Shown here one piece after another: positions 26,907 to 35,140 of a stretch of 64,000 nt of DNA (position 1 is the first letter of the stretch; the number at the start of each line of letters is the position of its first letter). This DNA comes from an uncultured Luteitalea sp. (GTDB lineage Bacteria > Acidobacteriota > Vicinamibacteria > Vicinamibacterales > Vicinamibacteraceae). The DNA is taken from assembly GCA_934541105.1 (NCBI GenBank), contig CAKTDA010000001.1, forward strand, positions 558,001 through 622,000, read 5' to 3'. A model generated the notes under the pieces. It was not told the origin of the DNA and searched no databases. It was given only the letters and a program-made list of their open reading frames with translations. A program made the position numbers and the translations under genes.

Positions 26907-29900
26907 TCACGGCACGCGGTGCCACACGACGGTGCACGTGCCGTTCCCGTTGCAATCCACGGCGGCCTTTCGGAACAACCGCAGCTGGCGCGTCCGCGTG
27001 ATGTCGGCCCCGGGAACCTCGGTCCCCTTCAGCCCCTCCGCAAGGGGCGCCAGTACGCTGGCGTCGCCGAGCAGGAGGACCTCCTGCACAAGGCCATCGG
27101 TCCCGATTGCCGCAATCAGTTCGCCGGTGGTGCGCGCCGCGATGCCGGCGACCTTCAGCCGCGACTCGCGCGCCTGCAGGGGATCGGCCGCGCGCGGCGC
27201 CACCACGCCTGCCGTCTCGAGTCGGGCGATCGCCTCGACGGCAGCCGCATGGACGACGGGCGACGCGCCCGTGGCGGGCGCCTTCGCGGGTGCAGCCCGC
27301 CGATACGCCATCAGGGCCTCCGGCGCACGCCCCTCCTTCTCGCGGAGCATGCCGAGGTGGAGCGCAACTTCCGGATTGTCGGACCAGGCGTAGGCGGCCT
27401 CCAGCCACTGACGCGCCGCCGGCAGTTCGCCCTGCTTGAAGGCAATCCAGCCGACCGTGTCCCACAGGTGCACGACGGTCTCCATCGGTCCCACGTTCCA
27501 GTCGCGCATCTGTGCCAGCGTGCCGGCCCCGATACCGCCGTGCGCGAGGGCAGCCCCGCGTTCCGCCCAGCTGCGTGCGCGCGGCAGTTCGACGTCCGCT
27601 TCGGCGAGCCAGTAGGCCATGTCGTTCAGCACTCCCGGGGTCGGGGGCATCGTGGCTGCGAGGTCGTCGAAGATCTCGATGGCCCGCGCAGTCTGCTTCG
27701 TCCGCAGGTACGCACCGCCGAGGTGAAGGCGGGCAAACCTGTCGTCACGCGAGATGGAGGTCGCGCGCTCGAGCGACGTGATTGCCTCCGGCAACCGCCC
27801 GAGGTGCACAAAGAGCAGCCCGAGGGCGCGATGGGCATACCGGTCGAGCGGCACGATCTCGATCTGCTTGCGGTACGCCGCTTCGGCATCGTCGTTGCGC
27901 CCCAGCACGCGATAGGCATCCCCCAGGTTGCTGTACGCATAGGCGTGCAGCGGATCGACGGTGACCTGCTTCTCGAGGGCTCCGCGCGCGGCGGTTGCAT
28001 CGCCGAGCGCCAGGTACGCCCGGCCGAGGTCGTTCCACCCGTGCGGGTGCGACGGTTCCGCGGTCGTCAACTGCACGAGCAGGTCGCGAGCCTGCGCAAA
28101 GCGTCGCGCGTCGAACTCGCGTCGTGCGAGGTCGAAGAGGTCGGTCGTCTCGCGGGCGGCCGCTGTCGCCGACGTCGCATCCGCGAACTTCAGGCCGAAC
28201 TGCTGTGCCCGGTCCTCGATGATGGACTTCCTGAAGCGCGCGTACGCGGCACGGCTGCCTTCCTGCAGTTCACCGGCGGTGATCGCGAGCTGTCGCTCGA
28301 TCGTCAGGCGGCGGCCCTCCACGCGATAGCGCGACCGGTAGCGGCCGAACGGCTGCACCAGGTCCACGTCCACCGGAGGTGCGCCGTGCCATCCCTCGGG
28401 CAGGGTGTAGGTGGTCGTGACCTCGTGCTGTTCGTCGGCCTCGAAGGGCAGGCGCCAGGGCGTCGGCAGCTTGTCCGGATCCGGGAGCCAGATCTCCGAG
28501 GCTGGCACCCACAGCGACTGCTTCTGGATCGTGGACGCGAGGCCGTATTTCACCTGTGCGGTGTACGACAGCAGCACGGGCGCCTCGAAGTCCTCTGGGA
28601 TGTCGAGCGTCGCGGTCTGCACGGTGCTCGACTTGATGCCGTCCTGCTCGAGCAACGACGTGGCAGCCTCCTTGGTCTGCTCCGGACCCTGCAAGGCCGA
28701 CTGCAGCATCCGGAACACGAGGCCGCGGTCGCCATCGACGTGACGCCGCACGGTGAGGTCCTGCGTGCCGTCGGCGGCGAGCGTGCCCTCGAACACGGTC
28801 ACGGTCTTCGACGGTCGGCGTCCATGCGGCGTCGTGACGACCGGGAACGTCGATGCCGCGTCGACGACGAGGGCCTGCTGCTCCCGGAGGTTTGGCAGGA
28901 GGACGCCGGCACCCGTCATGCCGGAGGTGCTGTCGAGCCACAGCCACCCGGCCGGATCATCGCCTCGTCGCCACACGGAGATGAGGTGATCGAACTGCGC
29001 CGGCGTGGGTGCCTCGTCATCGAGCCTCGCGCTCGACCCGATCAGGACCGGATCGAGGACGACGCCGATCTCGCGCGCCAGGGCAGCGAGCAGGGTGTGC
29101 TTGTCCTTGCAGTCCCCGTATCCGGTCTCGAGGACCAGGTCGGCCGTGCGCGGCTCGTAGCGGCCGACGCCGAATGCAAGGCTGACGTAGTGGATGTCAC
29201 GCGCGACGAATCGATAGAGGGCCCGCAGCTTCTCGTCCTGGCTTGCGGCCGATTCGGTGAGCTCTCGCGCCTTCGCTGCCACGGACGGCCCCGGCGCCTG
29301 CACCCTGGCGAGAATGGCGCGGTACCAGTTTCCGACCTGGCCCCAGTTCGCCAGCGACGACACGTGCACGTCCGCACCAGACGCCTTGTCGTCGGCGACG
29401 AGCATCTCCTCCATCGACGGCGGTTTGGCCGGCGCGTCCGGGCGGACGTTCGTGCGACGCCAGCGCAGGATGCGGTGCGTGCCTTCCACCTCGTCGGATT
29501 CGGGTCCCGGCTGGCCCGGCCGCGTCCACACCGAGACGGGCACGGACACCGGGACCTCGACCTGCAGCACCTCCTCGTCGATGGGCGCAGCCGTGTAGAA
29601 CGTGTGGGCCTCCCAGAAGGCGCCCCCGGCCTCGGGCACGGTGGTGTCCACGCGCACCTCGTACGAGAGCGTGTCGCCGACGGCAAGCTGCGGCACCGTC
29701 ACGTGGCTCTCCACGAGGTCGCCGAACACCTTCAGGTCGAAGACGCCGCTCTGGCGCCGGTCCTCGAGCGTGAGATTGGTCGGCGCAATGCGCTCGCCAT
29801 CCGGCTTGACGACCTCGAGACGGGTAAGCGTCACCTTCTCGCGGTCGCCGGCATACCAGGTCGCGACGTTCCGCCACACCTCGAGACCGGCGGGGGCCAG

Positions 29901-30107
29901 GATGCGGACGTCGCGCGCCACATGTCGCACGCGCGTGCCGTCGGCCTGATACCGCACATGATCGGCCTGCCGGCTGACGACGAATCCTTCCGCCACTGCC
30001 GCGTCGGCACCGGGCTCGGTGACGGCAGGCGGTGCCTGGGCTCTCGTCGGCACGGCACCGCAGCAGGCGAGGACGACACAAGCGACGATGGTTCGGACGG
30101 ACGTCAA
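26907..30107 (-). CDS. Secreted DUF3857 / transglutaminase-like / TPR protein
   Basis: 1066 residues with a Sec signal peptide (TIVACVVLACCGAVPTRA). A DUF3857 domain occupies about 60-230. A transglutaminase-like domain (about 275-400) has an intact Cys-His-Asp set: GYGDCKDKHTLL, FDHLISVW and WLWLDSTSG. The C-terminal third (about 640-960) has TPR-type helical repeats such as AYSNLGDAYRVLGRNDDAEAAYRKQ. This architecture is frequent in Acidobacteria and Bacteroidetes and the substrate is unknown. The start is TTG 30107; AGAGGAG lies just upstream and no ATG or GTG is nearby. Confidence 0.85.
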   Translation of the reverse strand: MTSVRTIVACVVLACCGAVPTRAQAPPAVTEPGADAAVAEGFVVSRQADHVRYQADGTRVRHVARDVRILAPAGLEVWRNVATWYAGDREKVTLTRLEVVKPDGERIAPTNLTLEDRRQSGVFDLKVFGDLVESHVTVPQLAVGDTLSYEVRVDTTVPEAGGAFWEAHTFYTAAPIDEEVLQVEVPVSVPVSVWTRPGQPGPESDEVEGTHRILRWRRTNVRPDAPAKPPSMEEMLVADDKASGADVHVSSLANWGQVGNWYRAILARVQAPGPSVAAKARELTESAASQDEKLRALYRFVARDIHYVSLAFGVGRYEPRTADLVLETGYGDCKDKHTLLAALAREIGVVLDPVLIGSSARLDDEAPTPAQFDHLISVWRRGDDPAGWLWLDSTSGMTGAGVLLPNLREQQALVVDAASTFPVVTTPHGRRPSKTVTVFEGTLAADGTQDLTVRRHVDGDRGLVFRMLQSALQGPEQTKEAATSLLEQDGIKSSTVQTATLDIPEDFEAPVLLSYTAQVKYGLASTIQKQSLWVPASEIWLPDPDKLPTPWRLPFEADEQHEVTTTYTLPEGWHGAPPVDVDLVQPFGRYRSRYRVEGRRLTIERQLAITAGELQEGSRAAYARFRKSIIEDRAQQFGLKFADATSATAAARETTDLFDLARREFDARRFAQARDLLVQLTTAEPSHPHGWNDLGRAYLALGDATAARGALEKQVTVDPLHAYAYSNLGDAYRVLGRNDDAEAAYRKQIEIVPLDRYAHRALGLLFVHLGRLPEAITSLERATSISRDDRFARLHLGGAYLRTKQTARAIEIFDDLAATMPPTPGVLNDMAYWLAEADVELPRARSWAERGAALAHGGIGAGTLAQMRDWNVGPMETVVHLWDTVGWIAFKQGELPAARQWLEAAYAWSDNPEVALHLGMLREKEGRAPEALMAYRRAAPAKAPATGASPVVHAAAVEAIARLETAGVVAPRAADPLQARESRLKVAGIAARTTGELIAAIGTDGLVQEVLLLGDASVLAPLAEGLKGTEVPGADITRTRQLRLFRKAAVDCNGNGTCTVVWHRVP

Positions 30108-30136
30108 CGGGCTCCTCTTGCTGGCTGGGGTTCCTC

Positions 30137-30142
30137 ATTCTA
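30137..30142 (-). promoter_or_regulatory. -10-like TAGAAT upstream of the DUF3857 gene
   Basis: TAGAAT on the minus strand lies 29 nt before the TTG start at 30107, in the 62-nt gap after rnr. A weak -35 (TTGGCC at 30162-30167) is 19 nt away, so support is modest. Confidence 0.35.
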
Positions 30143-30169
30143 GCCCAGCCGTAGAAGAAGAGGCCAACG

Positions 30170-32434
30170 TCAGCGGCGGCGTGCCGTGGCCTTCTTCAGG
30201 GCGCGTTCCCGCTTGCCGGGCCGCCCCTTGCTCGCCCGCTTCTCCGACTTCGGCTGGGCCTTGCTCGTCTTCGGCCCGCGGTGCCGCTCCGACTCCCGCA
30301 GCCGGTCGAGGACCTCGACGACACCGAGATCCACCTGCCGGCGGTCCTGATCCACGCGCACGACCTGCACGCGGATCGGGTCGCCGAGGCGGAACACACG
30401 GTGCGTGTTCTCGCCGCGCAACTGGTGGACGCGTTCGAGGTACCGGTAGTAGTCGTCGGCGAGGCTCGAGATGTGGACCAGGCCCTCGACGTAGTGCTCG
30501 ACGAGCTGGACGAAAAGCCCGAACGGCGCGACGCCCGTGATGAAGCCGTCGTACTCCTCGCCGACCTTGTCGGCCATGAACCGCACCTTCTTCCAGGCGA
30601 CGAGCTCGTACTCGGCCTCGTCGGCTCTCCGCTCCATCTCCGAGCAGTGCCGCGCGACCTCCGGCAGTTCCTCGGTGCGCTCGTCGTGCAGTTGGGCGGT
30701 GAGCTCGCCGTGGCGGTACTCGCGCAGCGTGCGGTGGACGATCAGGTCCGGGTACCGGCGAATCGGCGACGTGAAGTGCGTGTAGTCCTCGGCCGCCAGG
30801 CCGAAGTGGCCGAGCGACACGGTTTCGTAGCGGGCCTTCTGCATGGTCCGCAGCATCAGTGCCGCGATGGGGCGTTCCTCGGGCCTGCCCCGCAGCTTCT
30901 CGACGAGCTTCTGGAAGTGCCGGGGCTTGACGGTGTTGAGCGGCGCCGCGAGCGTGTAGCCGAGCGTCGCGATGAACTCCTCGAACTGCTCGACCTTCAG
31001 CAGGTCCGGCGCCTCGTGCACGCGGTACATCGTCGGCACGTCCTGCGCGTCGAGGAACGCGGCCACCGTCTCGTTGGCCACGAGCATGAACTCCTCGATC
31101 AGGCGGTGCGCGACGTTGCGCTCGGCGACGAGGATGTTCTCGATCTGTCCGTCGGCGTCGAGCACGATGTTGGCTTCGGGCAGGTCGAAGTCGATCGAGC
31201 CGCGGCGGACACGGCGCTGATGGAGGATGCCGAACAGCTCGTGCATCCGCTCGAAGTGCGGCACGAGTTCGCGGTACTGCTCGCGAAGCGACGCGTCGCC
31301 CTCGATGATCGCGTGCACCTCGGTGTAGGTCATCCGCGCGCGGCTGACCATCACGCCATCGTGCAGCGAGGAGTCGACGACGCGCCCGCGGCGATCGATC
31401 TCCATCACGCACGACTGGCAGAGGCGATCGACGTGCGGCCGGAGGCTGCAGAGGCCGGTTGCCAGCTCCTCCGGGAACATGTGCACCGCGCGCTCGGGGA
31501 AATAGACCGACGTCGCACGTTCGGCCGCCTCGCGATCGAGCGCACTGCCCTCCCGCACGTAGTGGGCGACGTCGGCGATGTGCACCTTGAGCAGGTAGTT
31601 GCCGTTCGGCAGCAGGTCCACCGACACCGCATCGTCGAAGTCACGCGCGTGCTCGCCGTCGATGGTCACGATGACGTCGCCGCGGAAGTCGGTGCGGCCC
31701 TCGACGTCGCGCGGATCGATCTCGACGCCGAGCCGACGCGCTTCCGCGAGGCTCTCCTCCGAATGGCGATCGGGAATGCCGTGCTTGCGGATGATGATCT
31801 GCGTGTCCACGCCCGGCGTGTCGAGGTCGCCGAGGATCTCGAGTACGCGACCGAGCGCGGGCCTGCCGTGGATGGGCCACCGCACGATCTCGACCACGAC
31901 CATCTGACCTGACGTCGCACCGCGTTCGTCGCCGGCCGGGACCTGCACCTCCATCAGCAGACGCTTGTCGAACGGCGTCACGTACTGCATGCCGTGGTCG
32001 TCGCGCCCATAGCGACCGACAGTCGTCGTCGCGCTCCGTTCGAGGATGCGGACGATGCGGCCCTCGGTGCGCCCGTCGCGGCCGCGACGCTCGACGCGGA
32101 CCAGGACGCGATCGCCGTGCATCGCCTCGTGCAGGTTGTGCCCCGCGACGTACACGTCGCCCGCCACGTCGTCGAGCGGGTGATCGGGCTTCACGAAGGC
32201 GAACCCGTTCGGGTGCACGGTGATCCGGCCGGCGGCCAGGTCCATCAACTCCGGCACGCCGAAGTGCCGGCCGCGTGTTTCAATCAGCGCACCGCGATCG
32301 ACGAGCGTCTTCAGCGCGCGCCTGATGCCGGGCGCCTCGGACTTCGGGAGCTTGAGGGCCCGCATCAGGTCCTTGACGGTGGCCGGATGGGTGACGCGTT
32401 CGCGGATGCGGTGCAGCAGTTCGTCTGGTGTCAT
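30170..32434 (-). CDS. rnr: Ribonuclease R
   Basis: 3'-5' exoribonuclease that degrades structured RNA. 754 residues: a winged-helix start (HPATVKDLMRALKLPKSEA), cold-shock RNA-binding domains, an RNB catalytic domain with DGEHARDFDDAVS (the conserved aspartates) and EEFMLVANETVAAFL, then an S1 domain (GFITGVAPFGLFVQL) and a basic Lys/Arg tail ending KKATARRR. Length and domain order match RNase R and not the shorter RNase II. It is transcribed divergently from the sigma-factor operon at 32487. Confidence 0.96.
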   Translation of the reverse strand: MTPDELLHRIRERVTHPATVKDLMRALKLPKSEAPGIRRALKTLVDRGALIETRGRHFGVPELMDLAAGRITVHPNGFAFVKPDHPLDDVAGDVYVAGHNLHEAMHGDRVLVRVERRGRDGRTEGRIVRILERSATTTVGRYGRDDHGMQYVTPFDKRLLMEVQVPAGDERGATSGQMVVVEIVRWPIHGRPALGRVLEILGDLDTPGVDTQIIIRKHGIPDRHSEESLAEARRLGVEIDPRDVEGRTDFRGDVIVTIDGEHARDFDDAVSVDLLPNGNYLLKVHIADVAHYVREGSALDREAAERATSVYFPERAVHMFPEELATGLCSLRPHVDRLCQSCVMEIDRRGRVVDSSLHDGVMVSRARMTYTEVHAIIEGDASLREQYRELVPHFERMHELFGILHQRRVRRGSIDFDLPEANIVLDADGQIENILVAERNVAHRLIEEFMLVANETVAAFLDAQDVPTMYRVHEAPDLLKVEQFEEFIATLGYTLAAPLNTVKPRHFQKLVEKLRGRPEERPIAALMLRTMQKARYETVSLGHFGLAAEDYTHFTSPIRRYPDLIVHRTLREYRHGELTAQLHDERTEELPEVARHCSEMERRADEAEYELVAWKKVRFMADKVGEEYDGFITGVAPFGLFVQLVEHYVEGLVHISSLADDYYRYLERVHQLRGENTHRVFRLGDPIRVQVVRVDQDRRQVDLGVVEVLDRLRESERHRGPKTSKAQPKSEKRASKGRPGKRERALKKATARRR

Positions 32435-32486
32435 GTCGTCGTCAACTTTCCCAACCCGGGACCCACGCGGTCAGTCTACAGGCTCG

Positions 32487-33050
32487 GTGACCGACGAGGA
32501 CCTCGTGGCGCGAGCCCGGGCCGGCTTGCAGGAGGCGTGGGGCGAGCTCGTGCATCGGCACCACGGCGCGGTGTATCGCACCGCCCACGCGGCGCTGCTG
32601 TCGGCCTGGGATGCCGACGATGCGGCACAGGACGCGTGGGTGGCGGCCTGGCGGCATCTGCCGGAATTTCGCGGCCAGTCGGCGTTTCGCACCTGGCTGC
32701 TCTCCATTGCGTGGCGCAAGGCGCTCGATCGGCGGCGGGGCGCGGTGGCATGGCTCCGCGCGCTGCGGATCGATCGCGTGGGACCTGACGAGCAGGATGG
32801 GCCTGTCGTCGAGTTGACCGCCGGTGGCGCATCGGCGGAGGACGCACTCATCGACGCGGGCGCGCGGAAGCGATTGAAGGGACTGGTGAAGGGACTGCCG
32901 AGGGCGCATCGCGATGCCCTGCTGCTCGTGACCGCCAGGGATCTCTCGTATGCCGAGGCGGCCCTGTTGCTCGACGTGCCCGTGGGGACGCTGAAGTGGC
33001 GCGTGAGCGATGCCCGGCGCCTGCTGCGCGAACGGATGCAGACGACATGA
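32487..33050 (+). CDS. ECF-type RNA polymerase sigma factor (first copy)
   Basis: 187 residues. Region 2 has VYRTAHAALLSAWDADDAAQDAWVAAWRHL with the -10-recognising helix FRTWLLSIAWRKALD; region 4 has LPRAHRDALLLVTARDLSYAE and the HTH VPVGTLKWRVSDARRLLRE. This is the ECF pattern (sigma 2 and 4 only). GTG 32487 is chosen because VTDEDLVARARAG is a normal ECF start. TCTACA ends 6 nt before the GTG, suggesting a leaderless transcript. Its stop overlaps the next gene by 4 nt. Confidence 0.9.
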   Translation: MTDEDLVARARAGLQEAWGELVHRHHGAVYRTAHAALLSAWDADDAAQDAWVAAWRHLPEFRGQSAFRTWLLSIAWRKALDRRRGAVAWLRALRIDRVGPDEQDGPVVELTAGGASAEDALIDAGARKRLKGLVKGLPRAHRDALLLVTARDLSYAEAALLLDVPVGTLKWRVSDARRLLRERMQTT

Positions 33051-33667
33051 CCTCGCACGACAACCGCACCGATGTGCCGCTCGATGCCGCCCTCGAGGTG
33101 CTTGCCCGACCGGAACCGCCGGCCGGCCATGTCGATCGCGTGCTGTCACGAACGACTGGCGACCCCGAAGCAGGCGTAGGCGTCGGACTCGTCCGACGCA
33201 TGGCTCGCCGACCGTCGCTGCGCGCGGCGCTCCCCGTCGCCGCCACGCTCCTCGTCGCCCTCGTCCTGGCCTGGCAGGCCGCACGCGCCCCCGTCGCATG
33301 GCCCGACGTCGTGGAGATGGATGGCGCAGGGCGAATGGACGACGAGATCGTGAAGCCGGTGTTGCCGCCGGAGGCGTACTGGGCGATGGACGCATTCGAG
33401 GAGTGGCGGAGCCTGGGACGGGACGCGGGGGGCCGGGTTCAAGCGTCCGGGCACCAGGAACCTGTCGGTACGCGACGGTCGCAGGCCGCCGACGATGAAC
33501 TGGCGTGGGCGCCGGTGCCGAGTGGCCTGCCGGACATCGAGCTGACCTCGATCGTGCCCGCGCCCCTGACGACAGTCCCGCTCGACGAACCCGCGCCGAT
33601 CACGCTGGCGCCGATCGCGCTCGACCCCATCGAACTCGCACCACTCGACGAAGAGGAGAAGCCGTGA
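33047..33667 (+). CDS. Putative membrane anti-sigma factor
   Basis: 206 residues. A short cytoplasmic segment (1-57) is followed by one membrane helix (about 58-78, ALPVAATLLVALVLAWQAAR) and a periplasmic region. There is no HxxxCxxC zinc motif, so the anti-sigma role rests on position and topology: ATG 33047 overlaps the sigma gene by 4 nt. The C-terminus is an unusual Pro/Leu/Asp strand-like repeat (ITLAPIALDPIELAPLDEEE). It is coupled to the following secreted protein by another 4-nt overlap (GTGA). Confidence 0.65.
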   Translation: MTSHDNRTDVPLDAALEVLARPEPPAGHVDRVLSRTTGDPEAGVGVGLVRRMARRPSLRAALPVAATLLVALVLAWQAARAPVAWPDVVEMDGAGRMDDEIVKPVLPPEAYWAMDAFEEWRSLGRDAGGRVQASGHQEPVGTRRSQAADDELAWAPVPSGLPDIELTSIVPAPLTTVPLDEPAPITLAPIALDPIELAPLDEEEKP

Positions 33668-34332
33668 GATTGATTCCACTGTCGCTCATCGTGGCCTTCG
33701 CGCTTGCAGCCCCTGCCCATGCGCAGGGCGAGCAGGACGCACGACCCACCCGGCCCGCCGCCGCGCAACCGAGACCGGCGCCAATGCCTGCAGCACCGCA
33801 GCCACCCCGTGCTCCCGGTGACGCGCTGGACGCCGAGACGCCGCCGCCCGCCGCAGCGCCCGCGCGACGCCCGTTGCCGACGGAAAACGTTCGTGTGGAA
33901 GTGACGATCACCGACCAGACAGGCTCAGGCGCTCCGACGAAGAAGGTCGTCGCGATCGTCGTCGCCGACGGGCGCGGCAGCGGCGTCCGGAGTACCACGG
34001 ATGTCCCGATGGTGACGACGAGCGCTACTCAGAATCTGATTCTGAACGTCGATGCGAACGCCTCCATCACTCCCGCACGGAAAGTGCTGATCGACTTGCG
34101 CTTCCACTATTCCAGCGTCGCGTTCGTGACGCCGTTCGGCGTCAAGGAGCGACCTCAGCCCGTCTCCGAAGCGGAGAAGCAACTCGCAACGCCTCGGCCG
34201 TCGCTTTCCGGCATCACCGAGAACCTCAGCGTGCTCCTCACACCAGGCACGCCCGCGGTCATCGCCCGCTCAGCCGATGCCGCAACCGATCGCACTGTCA
34301 CGGTCGAGGTGAAAGCGGAGATCCTGAAATAG
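33664..34332 (+). CDS. Secreted protein of the sigma/anti-sigma operon, unknown function
   Basis: 222 residues. A signal peptide (RLIPLSLIVAFALAAPAHAQ) is followed by a disordered Pro/Ala/Arg-rich stretch (about 21-75) and a beta-rich domain (about 80-222) with VRVEVTITDQTGSGAPTKKV, LILNVDANASITP and ATDRTVTVEVKAEI. No named domain is recognised. It starts with GTG inside the last codon of the anti-sigma gene, so the three genes form one unit; a sensed or controlled periplasmic component is inference. The 281 nt after it hold the palindromic repeats. Confidence 0.7.
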   Translation: MRLIPLSLIVAFALAAPAHAQGEQDARPTRPAAAQPRPAPMPAAPQPPRAPGDALDAETPPPAAAPARRPLPTENVRVEVTITDQTGSGAPTKKVVAIVVADGRGSGVRSTTDVPMVTTSATQNLILNVDANASITPARKVLIDLRFHYSSVAFVTPFGVKERPQPVSEAEKQLATPRPSLSGITENLSVLLTPGTPAVIARSADAATDRTVTVEVKAEILK

Positions 34333-34382
34333 CTCGACGGCCTCCGGTGAGGGTTCGTCGACGCATCCGGCGAGGGTTCGTA

Positions 34383-34406
34383 GCCGCCGACCTTCAGGTC
34401 GGCGGC
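34383..34406. repeat. Palindromic repeat, GC-armed variant
   Basis: GCCGCCGACCT-TC-AGGTCGGCGGC, an 11-bp perfect palindrome. The core GACCT/AGGTC is identical to that of the copies at 34431 and 34507 (read on the other strand), while the outer bases differ in complementary pairs. Flanking CTACGAA (minus strand) also matches the other copies. Confidence 0.7.
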
Positions 34407-34424
34407 CCACCGACACCGTGGCGC

Positions 34425-34576
34425 GGAGTCGTGTCGACCTGAAGGTCGACACCCACGAACAGGCGCGGAGCGCTCGAGCGCCCGCGAATCGCCCTTCATC
34501 GGAGTCGTGTCGACCTGAAGGTCGACACCTACGAACAGGCGCGGAGCGCTCGATCGCCCTCGAGTCGCCTTCGTCG
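34425..34576 (+). repeat. Two tandem ~76-bp repeats, each with a 22-bp palindrome
   Basis: Units 34425-34500 and 34501-34576 are about 90% identical. Each contains GTGTCGACCT-GA-AGGTCGACAC, a 10-bp perfect inverted repeat, at 34431-34452 and 34507-34528. Both palindromes are followed by a shared tail (ACGAACAGGCGCGGAGCGCT). The unit lies between the secreted-protein gene and the next gene and does not encode a protein. Two copies and a long unit with internal symmetry argue against a CRISPR. Confidence 0.8.
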
Positions 34577-34613
34577 TTTCCTCGGGTTGGCCGACTGAGC
34601 TACGCTGCGCACC

Positions 34614-35063
34614 ATGACCCGGGCGCGTCTCTATGGCTACTTTGCTGGCACGGCCGTCGTGGCCGGCCTCATCGGCTTCCTGTTCGGCTGGTATCAGGCC
34701 TACCCCGCCCAGCATGCACGCGAGCGGGCCATGTTGCGCCTGCGTGTTTCCGAAGCCCGCAGCCGGACGCTCGATGCCCAGGTCGCACTCGGACGCGCGA
34801 ACTTCGGCAACGCCCGCGAGCACCTCACCGAGGCCGTGCGCCTGCTCGAGGAATTCAAGGCGACCGACCAGTCGCACCTCCCGCCGACGGAATCGGTGAA
34901 GGTCGATCAGGCCCTGCAGGGCCTTCGCGAGGCCGTGACGTTCGGCCCGGCGACGGACGTGACCGCCGGCGGCGGCACGCTGTCTCCCGACCAGGCGGCC
35001 ACGCGCGCCGAGCAGGCGGCAAACCTTCTCGGCGAGGTGTATCGCGCAACGCCTGCGCCGTGA
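34614..35063 (+). CDS. Small membrane-anchored helical protein, unknown
   Basis: 149 residues. An N-terminal membrane helix (LYGYFAGTAVVAGLIGFLFGW, about 6-26) is followed by a long charged helical region with ARERAMLRLRVSEARSRTLD and EHLTEAVRLLEEFK, then a short low-complexity end. Coiled-coil or TPR-like helices are likely, but I recognise no family. TACGCT ends 7 nt before the ATG, and no ribosome-binding site is present, so the transcript may be leaderless. Confidence 0.7.
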   Translation: MTRARLYGYFAGTAVVAGLIGFLFGWYQAYPAQHARERAMLRLRVSEARSRTLDAQVALGRANFGNAREHLTEAVRLLEEFKATDQSHLPPTESVKVDQALQGLREAVTFGPATDVTAGGGTLSPDQAATRAEQAANLLGEVYRATPAP

Positions 35064-35140
35064 TCGCCCCTACCGGGGATACGCGGCGCCCGCTGCCTTC
35101 GACATGGCGCCGGACGTCCCGCCGCGCGACCTGACCTGTC

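Noticed and set aside
25848..30143. A 1431-codon plus-strand open frame opposite selB and the DUF3857 gene
   Set aside because: Composition and lack of any motif show it is antisense to real genes; a frame of this length arises by chance at such GC content.
30123..30150. Inverted repeat GGCTGGG...CCCAGCC between rnr and the DUF3857 gene, considered as rnr terminator
   Set aside because: The 14-nt loop is long, there is no T-run, and it overlaps the -10-like box of the DUF3857 gene, so its role is unclear.
34425..34576. Two near-identical repeats, considered as a CRISPR array
   Set aside because: Only two long units (~76 bp) with internal palindromes, no spacers of regular length and no cas genes nearby.
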